A DNA stretch of 64,000 bases from Massospora cicadina (Eukaryota > Entomophthoromycota > Entomophthoromycetes > Entomophthorales > Entomophthoraceae): positions 42,695 to 106,694 of the forward strand of contig JAKSZP010012135.1 of the NCBI GenBank assembly GCA_022478985.1. Reading direction: 5' to 3'. Below are positions 22,811-33,784 of this stretch, piece after piece; position 1 is the stretch's first letter; each line of letters starts with the position of its first letter. Under the pieces are notes generated by a model. It saw only the letters and a program-made list of their open reading frames with translations. It was not told the origin of the DNA and searched no databases. A program made the position numbers and the translations under genes.

Positions 22811-23491
22811 TGTCAGATAACTACAAGTCTGATTATATATAAGAGGGTTTCAGCTTTAAATAAGGACAAAAATAAGGATGAAATTGTCCAAAAAACCCTG
22901 GCCAAGTTGGTAGAACTACTAAAATCAGTGTAACACTTCTAACAATAATCAGGCAAAAAATTAAGTTTAAGTGGTCAGATTGCACCTAATTGTTGGTAGA
23001 ATTCAGAAAGTCATTGGAGGCTCTTCCCCAGCCTCTTATATTTTAGTACAGGTTACCCCATGGAAATGGCCCTTTTTATAGGGTCAGAGGGGGTCCAACC
23101 AAGTGCAAAAATTTTCCATTCCAATGACTGGGTCAAATATATAAAAACATTTTCGCATGTACTAGTCCTTCCTGCTCCTGATCCTTAATTGGCCATTCCA
23201 CCCAAACAAGGCGAGTTCAAGAGATCTGATAGGGTGACATCTCATATCTTCTAAAACAGAATTTACTAAGCTATGAATTTCGAGCCTCAATGCTTTAAAT
23301 ATAAAATATCAACTTATTAAGAGGTTTTGTCTTTACCCCATTGCCGCTATCAATAAAACCTATAAAAAACTACCCTATTAGTTGTTCTAAGTGTTTTATT
23401 TTTTTATAAAGTGGTGCAGAAATCCCTTAAAATTGTTGGAAGTTAAGTAAAAAAGGCACCAGCGAGCATTTTCCCCACACAAAATCAAACA
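22811..23491 (+). repeat. 3' LTR of gypsy B
   Basis: 681 bp starting TGTCAGATAACTACAAG and ending ATCAAACA, matching 15768-16451. Several tens of differences from the 5' LTR show that the insertion is old. Confidence 0.92.
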
Positions 23492-24110
23492 TCAATCTCC
23501 AATGGTGAGAGAGGTAAAGAGGGAGACAACCCATCAAAGATCACAGCTGTTTATTAATATGCTCATATAGGGTGGATCACCTTATTAAATATTGTGATAT
23601 GGATCACGGTCAAAACAGTGAAGATTGAACCCAAAAAAGGGGGGATTGAGGTAAAAAGGTGGATAACAGCCTCCACAATGTGCACAATGGATTGGCAATC
23701 ATCATCATGGAGGCAGTTGTCCACTATCTAGTGGAGGGTGTGGAACCATGGCAGATCTGCAGATCAGGTATAACTCAAATATTTCCAAAAATTATTTTAC
23801 GCCTAGCAGAATGCATTACTGGAAAATATTTGTTTAAAGAAGTAAGGCGGCATTGAGGCAGATTTCATGACAAAGGGTACAAAGCAAAGTTGCTGATTTA
23901 TGAGGAAATTTAGAGGGAGAAAAGATAAAGAATAAATTGGAAACCTACCATAAGGAGGGTGGTTGCCTATATATTGGAGGGGAAGAGATTACGGAATTTT
24001 ATGATGACTAAGCCTTTTTCTGGACGCCCTAAATGCCATCTTAGGCTTTTTGTGATATATTTTGGGAGAAGGTATTAGAGGTCTTGGATGGTGTCATAGA
24101 AGTTTTGGGT
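23492..24110 (+). other. Unassigned sequence between gypsy B and a solo LTR
   Basis: No known family is recognised. The only notable open frame is 23659-23856 (66 codons, no family motif), followed by further frame fragments up to 24100. It could be part of an older element into which gypsy B and the solo LTR inserted. Confidence 0.35.
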
Positions 24111-24664
24111 TGTCAGACAATTGCAAGTCCAATATTGTGATAAGAGCGTTTTGGACGAAATTGATTGTAAAATCAGCCAAAATATCCTGGCCAATTTGCG
24201 GTGGAATCCTTCAAATTTGGGCAAAATTCTAATAAATTGTAGTAAAACTTGACCAAATGGTTTGAGTTTAGGTAGGCAGAATATTCTGACTCCTCAGCGG
24301 AATCAAGGGAGCTCTTCCGAGGTCCCTCCCTGCCTTACCACTATTATCATTCAAGCCACACTTGGAGAACAGGCCCTTTTATAGGGTTGGAAGGGGTCCC
24401 AAAAATTGCAGATCTTTTATCACATGGGGATAGGATCAAATTTATTAAAAAATTACCTCACAGGCTTGTCCTACCCACTATCAACCCTCCATCAGCCTTT
24501 CTGATAAAGTGAGGCGAGATTCAAGGGCTTTAATAGGTCAAATGCCCAAATTTCCTTATTTGGCTTAAACTTAATAAGGATTTGATATCTACGCCCTAAG
24601 CCTGAAGGAAGTTTAATTACCAAGCCATAATATCATTTGAGGGTTCATTTCCTATTACCCCCAA

Positions 24665-24683
24665 TAACACTAGAAAAACTATT
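24665..24683. repeat. Target-site duplication of the SINE, left
   Basis: taacactagaaaaactatt, identical to 24981-24999; it lies beside the A/T-rich tail of the SINE. Confidence 0.93.
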
Positions 24684-24980
24684 TTATTTTATTTATTTGA
24701 GGCAAGCTGACCGGGGGATGGAAATTACCAAAATAAAAGAAAGAAAGTATCAACATGAAACCTGAGCAGGGTCAACTCTGTCGTAGAAAGTTTTTTCACC
24801 TCCAGACCAGGACTCGGATTTTTCTGGTTATGGCATGGGTAAGGTTTTCGTGTTATTATACCTACTAACCGCCAATACTTTCCTTTAGCTGGCACCCCTA
24901 TCGATGTGCAAAGGGTGGGAATCAAACCTGCAACCTTCAGGTTGGTAGCCATACGCCCTACCAACTCGCCTTCCACCCCC
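24684..24980 (-). mobile_element. tRNA-derived SINE with LINE-like 3' tail
   Basis: 297-bp element in minus orientation. Its 5' end (24980 downward) is tRNA-like: A-box region GGCGAGTTGGTAGGGCG and B-box GGTTTGATTCC at normal spacing, so it could have had an internal RNA polymerase III promoter. Its 3' end has CCATCCCCCGGTCAGC followed by CTCAAATAAATAAAAT, matching the tails of the 1.9-kb ORF-only elements and, less closely, the LINE. It is flanked by a perfect 19-bp duplication taacactagaaaaactatt (24665-24683 and 24981-24999). Confidence 0.92.
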
Positions 24981-24999
24981 TAACACTAGAAAAACTATT
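24981..24999. repeat. Target-site duplication of the SINE, right
   Basis: taacactagaaaaactatt, perfect partner of 24665-24683, directly beside the tRNA-like head. Confidence 0.93.
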
Positions 25000-25121
25000 A
25001 AAAACTCAAATTTCTAGGTTTTAATTATTTTCCCTTAATATAATCAAAGGTTTTCTTCCCCTATTTGCTGCAATTTTAGGCCCTAAATGCACCAGTAGAT
25101 CGAAACCCTTGAAATCCAACA

Positions 25122-25473
25122 TGGGTGCTTGTATGGCATATTGAGGAAAAATTGAGTGGAATACTGCTAAGCTTGTATGAATTCTGCCAGATGAGTAACT
25201 CACTAACACCAGTTTTTTCAAAGACCCATCTTATCAATTTTAAAAATTGTACAATTTTTCATATTAAACTTTGAGATCCATGGGTTTGAACCATGATCCA
25301 AACCATTAAAATAACCTCAATCCAACTTAATATCCAGATTTGGACCTACATACAAAACTTGGGGGGGGTGCAATTTCTTGGATATTTTCAATGACCAGGT
25401 CACACCTGGGGTGGGCCTGAGGGTTTTTCTGAAGGGTCCTAAACTGAACCACCTCTCTGAACACCCCTTTAAA
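25122..25473. other. Unassigned sequence between solo LTR and gypsy D
   Basis: No family motif is visible on either strand. A minus-strand open frame (25317-25586) crosses the gypsy D LTR boundary and so is not a real gene. The stretch contains an eight-G run near 25365. Confidence 0.35.
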
Positions 25474-25478
25474 CATTT

Positions 25479-26060
25479 TGTTATAAAATAGGCAGTATCT
25501 TGGAGATACGCTGAAGGTGTTTTGCACAGTTTTAAGCCCACTGAGCAATAAGACTGATGATATGATGACCATAATCCTCGAAACAACTAATAAACTTTAA
25601 TAAATGTGGAGCAATTGCCCCAAAGACACTCTTTTATTTAAATTAATATATACAGCAGATTCTCACTGTTCCACTCGCTCCAACCTATTAACAATCCTCA
25701 TCCTCCAATCTACTCATCTTGCTGATATATCAGCAACCTCTGTCAATACCAACCATTCTGATAGTAATTCTTTCTGCTACATTCTCATTGGTTCTGGAGA
25801 GTTTACTATGTTTTAAATTCACAATAGCCCAAATTTTGGGCGACCCACTCACTATCTCTCATAAGTTGACATCTCATTATTTGTTATTCATTGACAATAC
25901 CTTACCACCAATTTGGAGGTAATCCAAAATACCTTTCCAACCCAATATCGCCTCATCCTAAGGCGCTCAAATAACTGTCTCATAATCAAGCTTGACAAAT
26001 TCTCCCCACTCTGCCATAATGACTTAGGGCTTATCATCCAGTCATATAAGAATTGAAACA
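25479..26060 (-). repeat. 3' LTR of gypsy D
   Basis: 582 bp, similar to 36341-36918 and to 57611-58167. On the minus strand it begins TGTTTCAATTC and ends TTTTATAACA. It contains the shared block ggagcaattgccccaaagac. Confidence 0.93.
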
Positions 26061-26072
26061 TCACCCCCCTTG
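26061..26072 (-). other. Polypurine tract of gypsy D
   Basis: Minus-strand CAAGGGGGGTGA directly before the 3' LTR start; the D-family copy at 58168 shows the same arrangement. Confidence 0.75.
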
Positions 26073-27165
26073 ACTGGATCATAAGTCTCCTATTGTTTAT
26101 ATGCCCAAAGGAACTTTATGCACTCAATTGATTATCTGACCACTCGCGGGGTCCTTGATGGTATAGGCATCTACACCCATCTTTTGTTTAACTTCAAACG
26201 GACCAATCCGATATTGGCTAACTTATGCTTCAACCTGAATCTATGTTGGTCATGGAATAGAACCATTTCTCCACCTTTGAACTGAGCTTACCCACTATGC
26301 CATACCTGATTGGCAGCTAAATTCTTAATTTTTTGGCTAAGTTGTACGAGTATGCTTCAGTTTAAAACTTGATTAACATGTCATCTAGGGTTGTCAAATA
26401 ACGTTGAGAAATCCATTCTTCCAGTATCTTCTACATTGGCATATAGCAGCGCTGGAAAGGGAAGGGTGTCATCCATACAGTAATTGAAAGGGACTCTTAC
26501 CTGTGGCAGAATGATAGCTACTGTTGTAAGTGAAGTTGGCGGTGGATAAGAGGGAACTCCAATTGAATGTTGATCTACTACTAATTTATGGAGGATGTTA
26601 ACTAAGGTCTCATTAACTCGCTCAATCATTCCGTTGGACTCAGGGTGGTATGGGATGGTCCTCCACGGATGGCCATCGGCTCATTTAGCTTTGTGAGGAT
26701 GTTAGAAGTGAGGTTGGTTCCATTGTCAGTAAGGATAAACTGGGGACAGCCATGTTGCTTTTTATACATTCCATCACAAAATTAGCCAACGTGATTGCTC
26801 CAAATCAGGTATTGCCCATGCCTCAACCCACCTGGTCAAGTGGTAAATTGCCACCAGAATGTACTTAGACCGGTTAGCTAGCGTTGGAAGAGGACCAATG
26901 GCATCAAGAAAAACCGTGGGCCAGGAAAAGTGCGGTTTCACCAACTGGTATGAGGTCTTCTGGAAGAACAGCTTTCCACTTAGCACCGGTGACATCAGGA
27001 GATAGTTTTGAGCAAATCGAAGTTCATAATTTCCCATTAATACTGATTCCACAACAATTCCATCGTCTTGAGCATGCCACTATGACTGACTTCCCTATGT
27101 GCACTCATAATAATATTAGGCCGAGGGACCATCTAGTACTAAAAAAATAATATTAGGCCGTGCTG
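26073..27165 (-). pseudogene. gypsy D integrase with an 18-24 bp insertion
   Basis: Minus-strand pieces encode the catalytic core: TVFLDAIGPLPTLANRSKYI (first Asp, about 26880-26930), LTRWVEAWAIPD, and further along [13 protein letters not shown] (Glu, about 26600-26629). A C-terminal domain follows towards 26080. At 27124-27147 a short A-tailed sequence with its own target duplication interrupts the N-terminal part. The core also has frameshifts near 26640-26770. Confidence 0.8.
27124..27147 (+). mobile_element. Ultra-short A-tailed insertion, copy 1
   Basis: The insert is AGGGACCATCTAGTACT followed by seven A. It is flanked by the direct repeat taatattaggccg (27111-27123 and 27148-27160). 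The same module lies at 50533-50550, 57451-57473 and 63428-63445, each with different flanks. The A-run and target duplication are the marks of LINE-type retroposition. Confidence 0.85.
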
Positions 27166-27169
27166 AAGG

Positions 27170-27914
27170 TCACGGGAAGTTCACCATGGATTTGCTAATC
27201 TTCTTGTACAATTCACCATTATGTTGAAAGGTATTAGTTCTCATTTCATTTAATTCTTTTATGACTTGGGCCGGTTCATAATTATATTTCCTGATAAGCA
27301 TTTTATTGTACATAATTCCACTGAGATCTGCCATAATAGCAATAGTTGGCAATCTTGACAAGCAATCAGCATTTTTGTGTTTTGCACCATGCTGTTGGAA
27401 TATTTCAAAGTTGTAAGCCTGCAGTTTGAGGGACCATAGATCTAGGTGCTCTTCCAGCTCCCTAAGGCTCTGCAACCAGCATAAAAAAACATGATTTGTT
27501 ATGACCTTGAACTTCACTCCATGTGGATATACCCTAAATTGCTTATACACGTATATCACCACTAAGCACTCTCACTCAGTTACAGTGAAATTGCGTTCAT
27601 GGATGTTTAGGCTCCAACTGCATTATGCTACAGGGTGCTCATCCCCCTCATCGTCTTTTTGGGATAGGACCTCCCCAATGGCAGAAAGGGAGGCATCCGT
27701 TTATATGATGAACTCTATCAAAATTCAGATAGCGCAACACAGGCGCACTAGTTAGCGCCATTTGAAGGGTATTAAAAGAGAACAGATGATGTTTCCTCCA
27801 TTCAAATGCGTCATTCTTTCTTAATACTGCAAACAGCGGTCCTCCAATACAGCTAAAGTTAGGTATAAAGCGGCAGTAATAGCTGAACATCCCTAAAAAA
27901 CTTGTATATTTCAC
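27170..27914 (-). pseudogene. gypsy D RNase H and RT connection
   Basis: The minus strand reads first MKYTSFLGMFSYYCRFIPNF (RT thumb/connection, from 27914), then the RNase H region with APVLRYLNFD. After a frame change it continues as GVKFKVITNHVFLCWLQSL (about 27480-27530) and FQQHGAKHKNADCLSRLP (about 27330-27380), the normal end of the domain. A linker to integrase continues to 27170. The frame break is near 27565-27648. Confidence 0.82.
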
Positions 27915-28114
27915 TTACTATTTGGTGTAATCAATTTATGGATAGCCTCCACCTTGGCTGGTTGAGGCTTCATCCTGGTCACGTCTACTACAAACCTTAG
28001 GTACTCCATCTGAACTTTAAATAAAATAACTTTTATGAGGCTTAATCTTGATGTTGGCCTCCGCAAGTCAGCGGAAGACCTCCTTTAGGCGTGTCAGATG
28101 TTTGGAGAAATTAC

Positions 28115-28470
28115 TCAAAAGACATTAATATTGTCAAGGTACATGAGGACGCATAACAGCTTCAGGTCACTGAGAATGGTGTTCATGGCCCGCTGAAACG
28201 TAGCCAGGTTATTACATAACCCTTGAGGCATATGAGTCAGTTGGAAAAGCCCCTTAGATGTAATAATGTCGCATTTCTCCTGTTCCACAGTGGGCAACTT
28301 GATTTGCCAATAAACAGATATTAAATCCATAGCTGAAATGTAATGAGATCCTCCCAACTGATCTAAGGCATTTTCAATTTGTGGCAAGGGGTATGAGTCC
28401 TTTTTCATAATCTGTTGAGCTTCTGGTAGTCTATTACTACCTGGTTAGTGCTATCCTTATTTTTGACAAT
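28115..28470 (-). pseudogene. gypsy D reverse transcriptase, 3' part
   Basis: Open frame 28408-28115: KKDSYPLPQIENALDQLGGS, HYISAMDLISVYWQI (first Asp), LTHMPQGLCNNLATFQRAMN, then VLMYLDNINVF, where the catalytic YLDD has become YLDN. The upstream part lies on the other side of LINE copy 1, at 33785 and above, and reads into it in the expected order. Confidence 0.88.
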
Positions 28471-28486
28471 AAGAACAGGAAAAGCA
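28471..28486. repeat. Target-site duplication of LINE copy 1, left
   Basis: aagaacaggaaaagca, identical to 33769-33784. It lies within the gypsy D RT gene. Confidence 0.93.
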
Positions 28487-28578
28487 TTTTTCTTTCTCGT
28501 TGCAAACACTTTTGCAACCCATTCAATTCAAGACTAAATCTAGTTTGATAATCTCATAGAGGGGATTAGTCTGCGCCC

Positions 28579-29831
28579 ATGTCTGGGAGCAGTTGGGCAA
28601 GCAAGGCAAGAGGAGCAGGCGGAAGGCCCGCGGCCTCTAACGTTCAAAAATGCCCCAGAGAATCTGGCAGAATAGAAAAAAATCTAAAAAAACTGGCGGT
28701 CACAATTTCCCCAGAGATACTTGCGTGGCAAGCACGATGCAACCAGTACATCAACACGCCACATTCCCAGCCACTTTCGTTGGTGGAATTTGGAGTCCGT
28801 GTGTATCTGGACATCCAAAAAACGGCCCTATGGGAAAAATTTTGTGAAGATGTACACAAAATTTTCCTGACCGCGGTGTACGTTGCACCTCACTCCATGT
28901 TGCGCGGTTGGCTGGACCTAGGTTTTGAAAAAAAATAGCAGCAGACGAGGCTGCAGCAGTGCGCATAGTGGTTGACCTCCCCGAAGGGCAACGGGTCATC
29001 GAAACTAAACGCACCAGATGGACAAAATCAAACCAAATTTTCCTCACATTTGACTTTTTGCCTACTATGGTAAAATGTGACATTTTGGAGCAACACCTGA
29101 AAGATGGTCTCGCCATATATGGTGAAATACAATCTTTCAAAATGCAACGTTTCATGCTGATGCCACACCTGTGCACCGGTAAAGCCATCGCAGTTCTGAC
29201 CCCAACTGAGGAGATCGCGAAGGACCTAACCCAGATCCCGCACTCCACCTTTATTGACATCGCAGGGCACACCACCCACCCATTCCGGGTAACCGTGGAC
29301 AGTGCGCCCCCCATTTGCACCCACTGTGACGTGTTTGGCCATAAGGCACACATGTGCCCCATCAAAGAGGGCGTTACATTCCAAGAGCACCCCTCGGCGG
29401 CCATGGCCAGCAGAGAGGCACACTACAAACCAACCACAAGCACCAAAGAGGCTTTCCCATGGGGAGCACAAGGCTGCTACCTATTGGTAAAGCCCATCTC
29501 CCTGCAGGAGCGGAAGAAGGCCAAGCAGGCCCGTAGGACCGCGGCCAAGGAAGCGGCCAAGGTCACCACCACCATCCCACACTCACAATGCCAGGAGGAC
29601 ATGGAGACCTTCACGGCGGAAGCAACTCAGGAATCCATCACCCAATCAGATTGGGAGGCCCAAGCTGAATGGGCCACTCAATCTGAGGATCCGATGGGAG
29701 ATTTGATCTCACCCAATCGCTGCACCCAAGCCCCGGTTGAAACCAACTTGGGACCTATCCCAACCAAAATTTTTTTTTTGCCCCACTCGACGGTGCACCA
29801 AACTTATCCGCACCGCAAAAAATTCGTCTGA
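28579..29831 (+). pseudogene. LINE ORF1, CCHC protein, copy 1
   Basis: It starts at a true ATG (MSGSSWASKARGAGG). The first part is open to 28938 and ends in an eight-A run; a frame change there leads into the second part, 28959-29831. Blocks in order: TISPEILAWQARCNQY, GWLDLGFE, FLTFDFLPTMVKCDILEQHL, CTHCDVFGHKAHMC (CCHC, about 29315-29360), the basic stretch ERKKAKQARRTAAKEAAK, and a Ser/Thr-rich tail. One frameshift, in a homopolymer, and few other changes: the best-preserved gene in the window. About 417 residues. It is probably an RNA-binding RNP component. Confidence 0.88.
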
Positions 29832-30000
29832 CGTCGGGAAAACAAAAAGCAAAGGCCAAAGCCAACGCGACTCTTTCCGCAAAAATTAACAAAAACCCCA
29901 ATAGCGTTGCTGCTAATACCCATGCTGCTGTGAAAGCCTGTGGGGACCTGGAAGAGGCTGGTGGGCCAGGGGGCCCACCCCCATGCACCTAAGGTGCGAT

Positions 30001-33000
30001 GAGGGAAACCTTCACTCTAGGGATGCTGAATATCGCCGGACTCAAGGCCTCCCCATCCTGGGCTAGGAAACTGAGTTTTTAACAAATTAATTTACCCGTG
30101 GATATCCTGGCCATCCAGGAAACCCACTGTCCATGAGGTTCTGAGGAAGCTTGGAAAACAATGCTCCTACCATCCCTATCCTTTTGGTCGAAGCACTGCA
30201 GGGTGCTAATTCAGAAAAACAATTTTTTAAAATTTATATCTTCAGAAAATTCCTAAATGACCGAGTGCTCGTTGTCACCTTCTCATGGGCTGATGTTGCC
30301 CACACAATCGTCAACATTTACACCCCAAACGGTGCACAATAGCATTGGGAATTTTTCTCATCAGTCAAATCCCTCCCACTACCCCCCGATTCTTTCCTAA
30401 TTGGTGACATGAACTGTTGGCTAACCTCACCAATGGACTGGTGGCCGCCCTCACCCCACGCCCCACAGGGTCACATAGAACTACGCGTTTTAAAAGCCAC
30501 CCTTGGGTTAATGGATGCGCTGCCGCGACATGCCCCACTGCTCAAAAACATGACGCGTCCCCATGTCCACAATGGCCAATTAAGGTCCATGACCCGCATT
30601 GACCTTATTCTAGCACCGGCGAAATTCCAACCCCACATCTCCCACTTCAAAACAACGAAAATGGAATTCTCTGACCACCGACTGGTCTCAATAACATACC
30701 ACTTACCCGTCACAGTTGCAAAGGCCCCACATTGGTGCAAAATCTGCCCCCAGAGCTTGCATCACCAGGATTTTCCATGTGGGTGGAAGAGGCAACTTTG
30801 GCAAAATCGTTTGTTGCACCGTTTTGTGTGGACCCCATTTCCACATGGGTAACTTTTAAAGAAGACACCATCCGCCACTCTCGCCATCTCTCATCCAGAT
30901 GCTCACGAGCCACATCGGCGGTTATATCGCGTGCACTGGCGGAATTGGCCCACTTGGAGTCCAACATTCCAGCCTCAGGATATAGCCCTGTATGGGGCCA
31001 GAAGTGGGTGGAGGCAGCAGCCCACCTCAACGCACTTGAAAGGCAACACAAACATTGGGTTTGTGTCCAATACAGGGCCACACGCATCACTAAAGGCGAC
31101 AAGTGCACCGCATACTTCTTCAAAAATTTTTTGCACCATGCCAGAGCGTGGCCTGCACACAGGTGTGAAGATCAGATGATTCCATCGCGGATACGCTGGC
31201 TAGAGTGGCAATCAAAACACAGAAGTATTACTCCAAGTTATACCAAGCCAAACCAATTCAGCCAGCCGAAATGGTGGAATTTCTCGACAGAGCTCATATC
31301 CGCACCATTTTCTGATACCCAGAAATAATGAATTTAATTACTCTGAACGAATTATGGACTACCATTTGCGGTGCGCCAAACCGAAAATGCCCAGGCCCAG
31401 ATGGCATTCCATATGAGTTCTACAAAAAATATTTTAAATATATATCCCCCATTGCTGCTAGCCTCACTCAACCAAAGCCTGTTGGAAACGCGCCTCCTAC
31501 CAGGAGGACATGAGGCCTTTACAGTCACACTCTTCAAGAAAGGGGATAGGCTAGACTTAGCCAACTGGCACCCCATTTCTCTGACAAACACAGACACCAA
31601 AATTTTTAACAAAAATCATGGCTAACCATTTGGGGACTGTAGCATCTGCCACCATCTCTCCAGAACAATTTGGTTTCATCCCCAGAAGGTCGATTTGGGA
31701 TAACGTGCACTCTGTGGCTAATGTGTGTCAGTCCACAGCCTCTGGGGCACTTGTATTCTTGGACCAACAAAAGGCCTATGATAGAGTAAACTGGGAATAC
31801 CTTAGGGCCTGCCTCCAACAATTCCGCCTACCTCCCCGCTTCATTAACTGGGTGATGCTGCTCACGGAATCTGCAACAATGGCTGTGCGCGGCCCAGGTT
31901 TCCTAACGGAAGTAGTCCGTCCTCAAAGGGGCCTGTGACAAGGGGACCCCCTGAGCCCACTCTTATACAACTTCAGCCTTGACCCACTACTGCGAAATGT
32001 GAATGCCCAACTCACTGGGGTCCATGTGCCAGGCCAAACCCCAGTCAAGATGATGGCATTTGCAGATGATTGCGTGGTGGGGGTGTCTAGTACAAAGATG
32101 CATGCGCGCTTGAAGCCCTCATCCAGGAATATTCCCGGGTAAGCAACGCAGCACTGAACGCCTCCAAAACCGAAATCATCCTCATTGGTCAGTTTCAGAA
32201 CTGCTGGGCCCCAGCAAGTAGTTCCCAACCCAGCCCATCTGCTCGCCCAAGTCCACGCCTTACTAACTCAAAACACACCGCTCCACTGGTGCTCCCCTTT
32301 GTGCTGCGACCTACCATAGGACCGGTACGCCATCTGGGCGTGTGGTTGGAGGCAGGAGGATACGCGTCAGCAGTAATGGAGTGCCATATACTGGACAACG
32401 TGACGAAGTGAATCGCCTCTCTCAGAGCCCACCCTACTACCCTCACTGGCAGGGTTGTTCTTGCCAACTCTATGCTCCTATCCAAAGTCTGGTTTGGAGC
32501 CCACGCCATCCCCTTCTCCCCAAGCTTCTTCAAATCCCTGTATGCTTTGCTACAAGGTTGGCTTTGGTCAGGCCGCCCTCCACCAGTACGGCTAGAGGTC
32601 ATGTTTGGCCCTCATCATCATGGTGGCATGGGCCTACTTGACTTCAAAGCCCATGCCGCCAAGATCCTAGGCACCTGGATCGCGGCCGTCACTGCTCCTA
32701 CACTCCCATCCCAACACTGGTCCCGCGCGGCCCGCTCCAACTTCTCCCGAGCCTTGGGCCTCAACAATCCATCAAACTCCCACTCCCTGATGAAATAACT
32801 CGCATCACACACATCAGCCACAGGTCCTCACGGGACCAAAACCCACTACAAACGAATCCTACTCTCCATGCGAAGCGCAGAGTGGAGAATTCGTATTAGT
32901 GGACATACAACCTGAAGAGGCCGCCCCTCTCCTCAGTTCACACAAGAGGTACAGGGGCTACCCATCCATGATGGCGTGATCCCCATTCGACCCCAAGTCC

Positions 33001-33625
33001 TATCCAGGGTGGACTACCTGGACATGATGGACATCCCTTATTCCACTGAGACCCAAAAGACTATCTGGAAATACGCACACCATCCTCTGTTGCAGCCTCA
33101 AGTCCGCTCCCATGTGTGGCGCTGCCTGAGGCGGGTGTATCGTACAGCTGAGCGCTCTAATGCTTTACACTCATCCTGTGTCGTGTGTGGCCAGTATGTA
33201 ACGCTGTTTCACCGCCTGGAGAAGTGCCCCACCTCTAAAGTAATATGGCGCGAAGTCCAACGTCTGCTAGGCCAGGATCAAACACATCCCTTCAGTCTGT
33301 CAAGAGATATGTTTGCTTCATCAATGGCCTCCCCCTCCCACCCTCCCTTCGTGCTCTGGTGGTTGCAATCGCCATGTGGACTATCCACACGATTGTCTTG
33401 GATGCCATCGCCAGATCCATCCCCACCCTCCCTGAAGCTGTCCACAGATTCCGGTCTCATTTGGTGGATCAATTTCAAGCGTGGATGTTTGGATATCTCC
33501 CACCACATCGCCGGCAGCTGGTCTCCTCCTGGTTCCCAGTCTGGTTCATCAAAATCAGACCCCTTCCTCCACACGTGCTCAATAGTGGCTACGCCTCCTA
33601 CACACGTTCCCTCCCCTTCCCATAA
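30001..33625 (+). pseudogene. LINE ORF2, endonuclease and reverse transcriptase, copy 1
   Basis: It starts at ATG 30001 (MRETFTLGMLNIAGL). The endonuclease shows DILAIQETH, then GDMNCW (about 30406-30423), RIDLILAPAKF and SDHRLV (about 30670). RT: PGPDGIPYEFYKKYF (about 31390-31435), LDLANWHPISLTNTDTKIF, FIPRRSIWDN, DQQKAYDRVNWEYL, QGDPLSPLLYNFSLDPLL and FADD intact (32059-32070). C-terminus: CVVCGQYVTLFHRLEKC (about 33177-33230) and a helical tail WTIHTIVLDAIARSIPT. At least six frameshifts and several stops. Copy 2 confirms the frame used after about 33300. Confidence 0.88.
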
Positions 33626-33768
33626 GTGGCGTTCCCGCTGGCAACAAGATATAGCATCGCTTCTCTGGGGTGCCTCACCTGGTACTAAGTTTTGTCTCGT
33701 CTGAGTCATATTCGGAAGTGTCCATCCCATGGTCGGCCTTCCCCACACTAAATTTAAATTTAAATTTA

Positions 33769-33784
33769 AAGAACAGGAAAAGCA
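33769..33784. repeat. Target-site duplication of LINE copy 1, right
   Basis: aagaacaggaaaagca, perfect partner of 28471-28486, directly after the AAATTT tail. Confidence 0.93.

Larger units (their letters stand above)
15768..23491 (+). mobile_element. Ty3/gypsy element B with two LTRs (plus strand)
   Basis: LTRs at 15768-16451 and 22811-23491, primer-binding site at 16454, gag, protease, RT, RNase H, integrase and a purine tract before the 3' LTR define a complete but decayed element of 7.7 kb (6.5 kb without the nested solo LTR). Both LTRs start TGT and end with an AAAATC.AACA block. The flanks are gaaat (left) and tcaat (right), so no clear 5-bp duplication survives. Protein order PR-RT-RH-IN is that of Ty3/gypsy. 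Confidence 0.92.
24111..25121 (+). mobile_element. Solo LTR of the gypsy B family containing a SINE
   Basis: It starts TGTCAGACAATTGCAAG like the B LTRs and ends GAAATCCAACA. The flanks carry a perfect 5-bp duplication TGGGT (24106-24110 and 25122-25126). Subtracting the SINE and its duplicated target (316 bp) leaves about 695 bp, matching the 681-684 bp of the B LTRs. No internal sequence is attached, so it is a recombination remnant. Confidence 0.9.
28487..33768 (+). mobile_element. LINE copy 1, full length, inside gypsy D RT
   Basis: A 5.28-kb plus-strand non-LTR element. The 5' end has a pyrimidine run and a perfect 7-bp hairpin (28499-28518). The 3' end has GTGTCCATCCCATGGTCGGC followed by a tail of AAATTT repeats (about 33748-33768). 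A perfect 16-bp target duplication flanks it (28471-28486 and 33769-33784). Order: ORF1, short spacer, ORF2. The perfect duplication shows that it is younger than gypsy D, although both ORFs already carry disruptions. Confidence 0.95.

Noticed and set aside
24684..24980. A functional tRNA gene
   Set aside because: The acceptor and anticodon arms do not pair well and the sequence continues into a LINE-like tail between target duplications, which is SINE structure.
25317..25586. 89-codon minus-strand frame as a possible host gene
   Set aside because: It crosses the precise gypsy D LTR boundary and its CATTT duplication, so it cannot predate the insertion as one gene.
29226..29490. Several 60-90 codon open frames on both strands within LINE ORF1
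   Set aside because: They are shadows of the well-supported ORF1 frame 28959-29831 and have no family motif.
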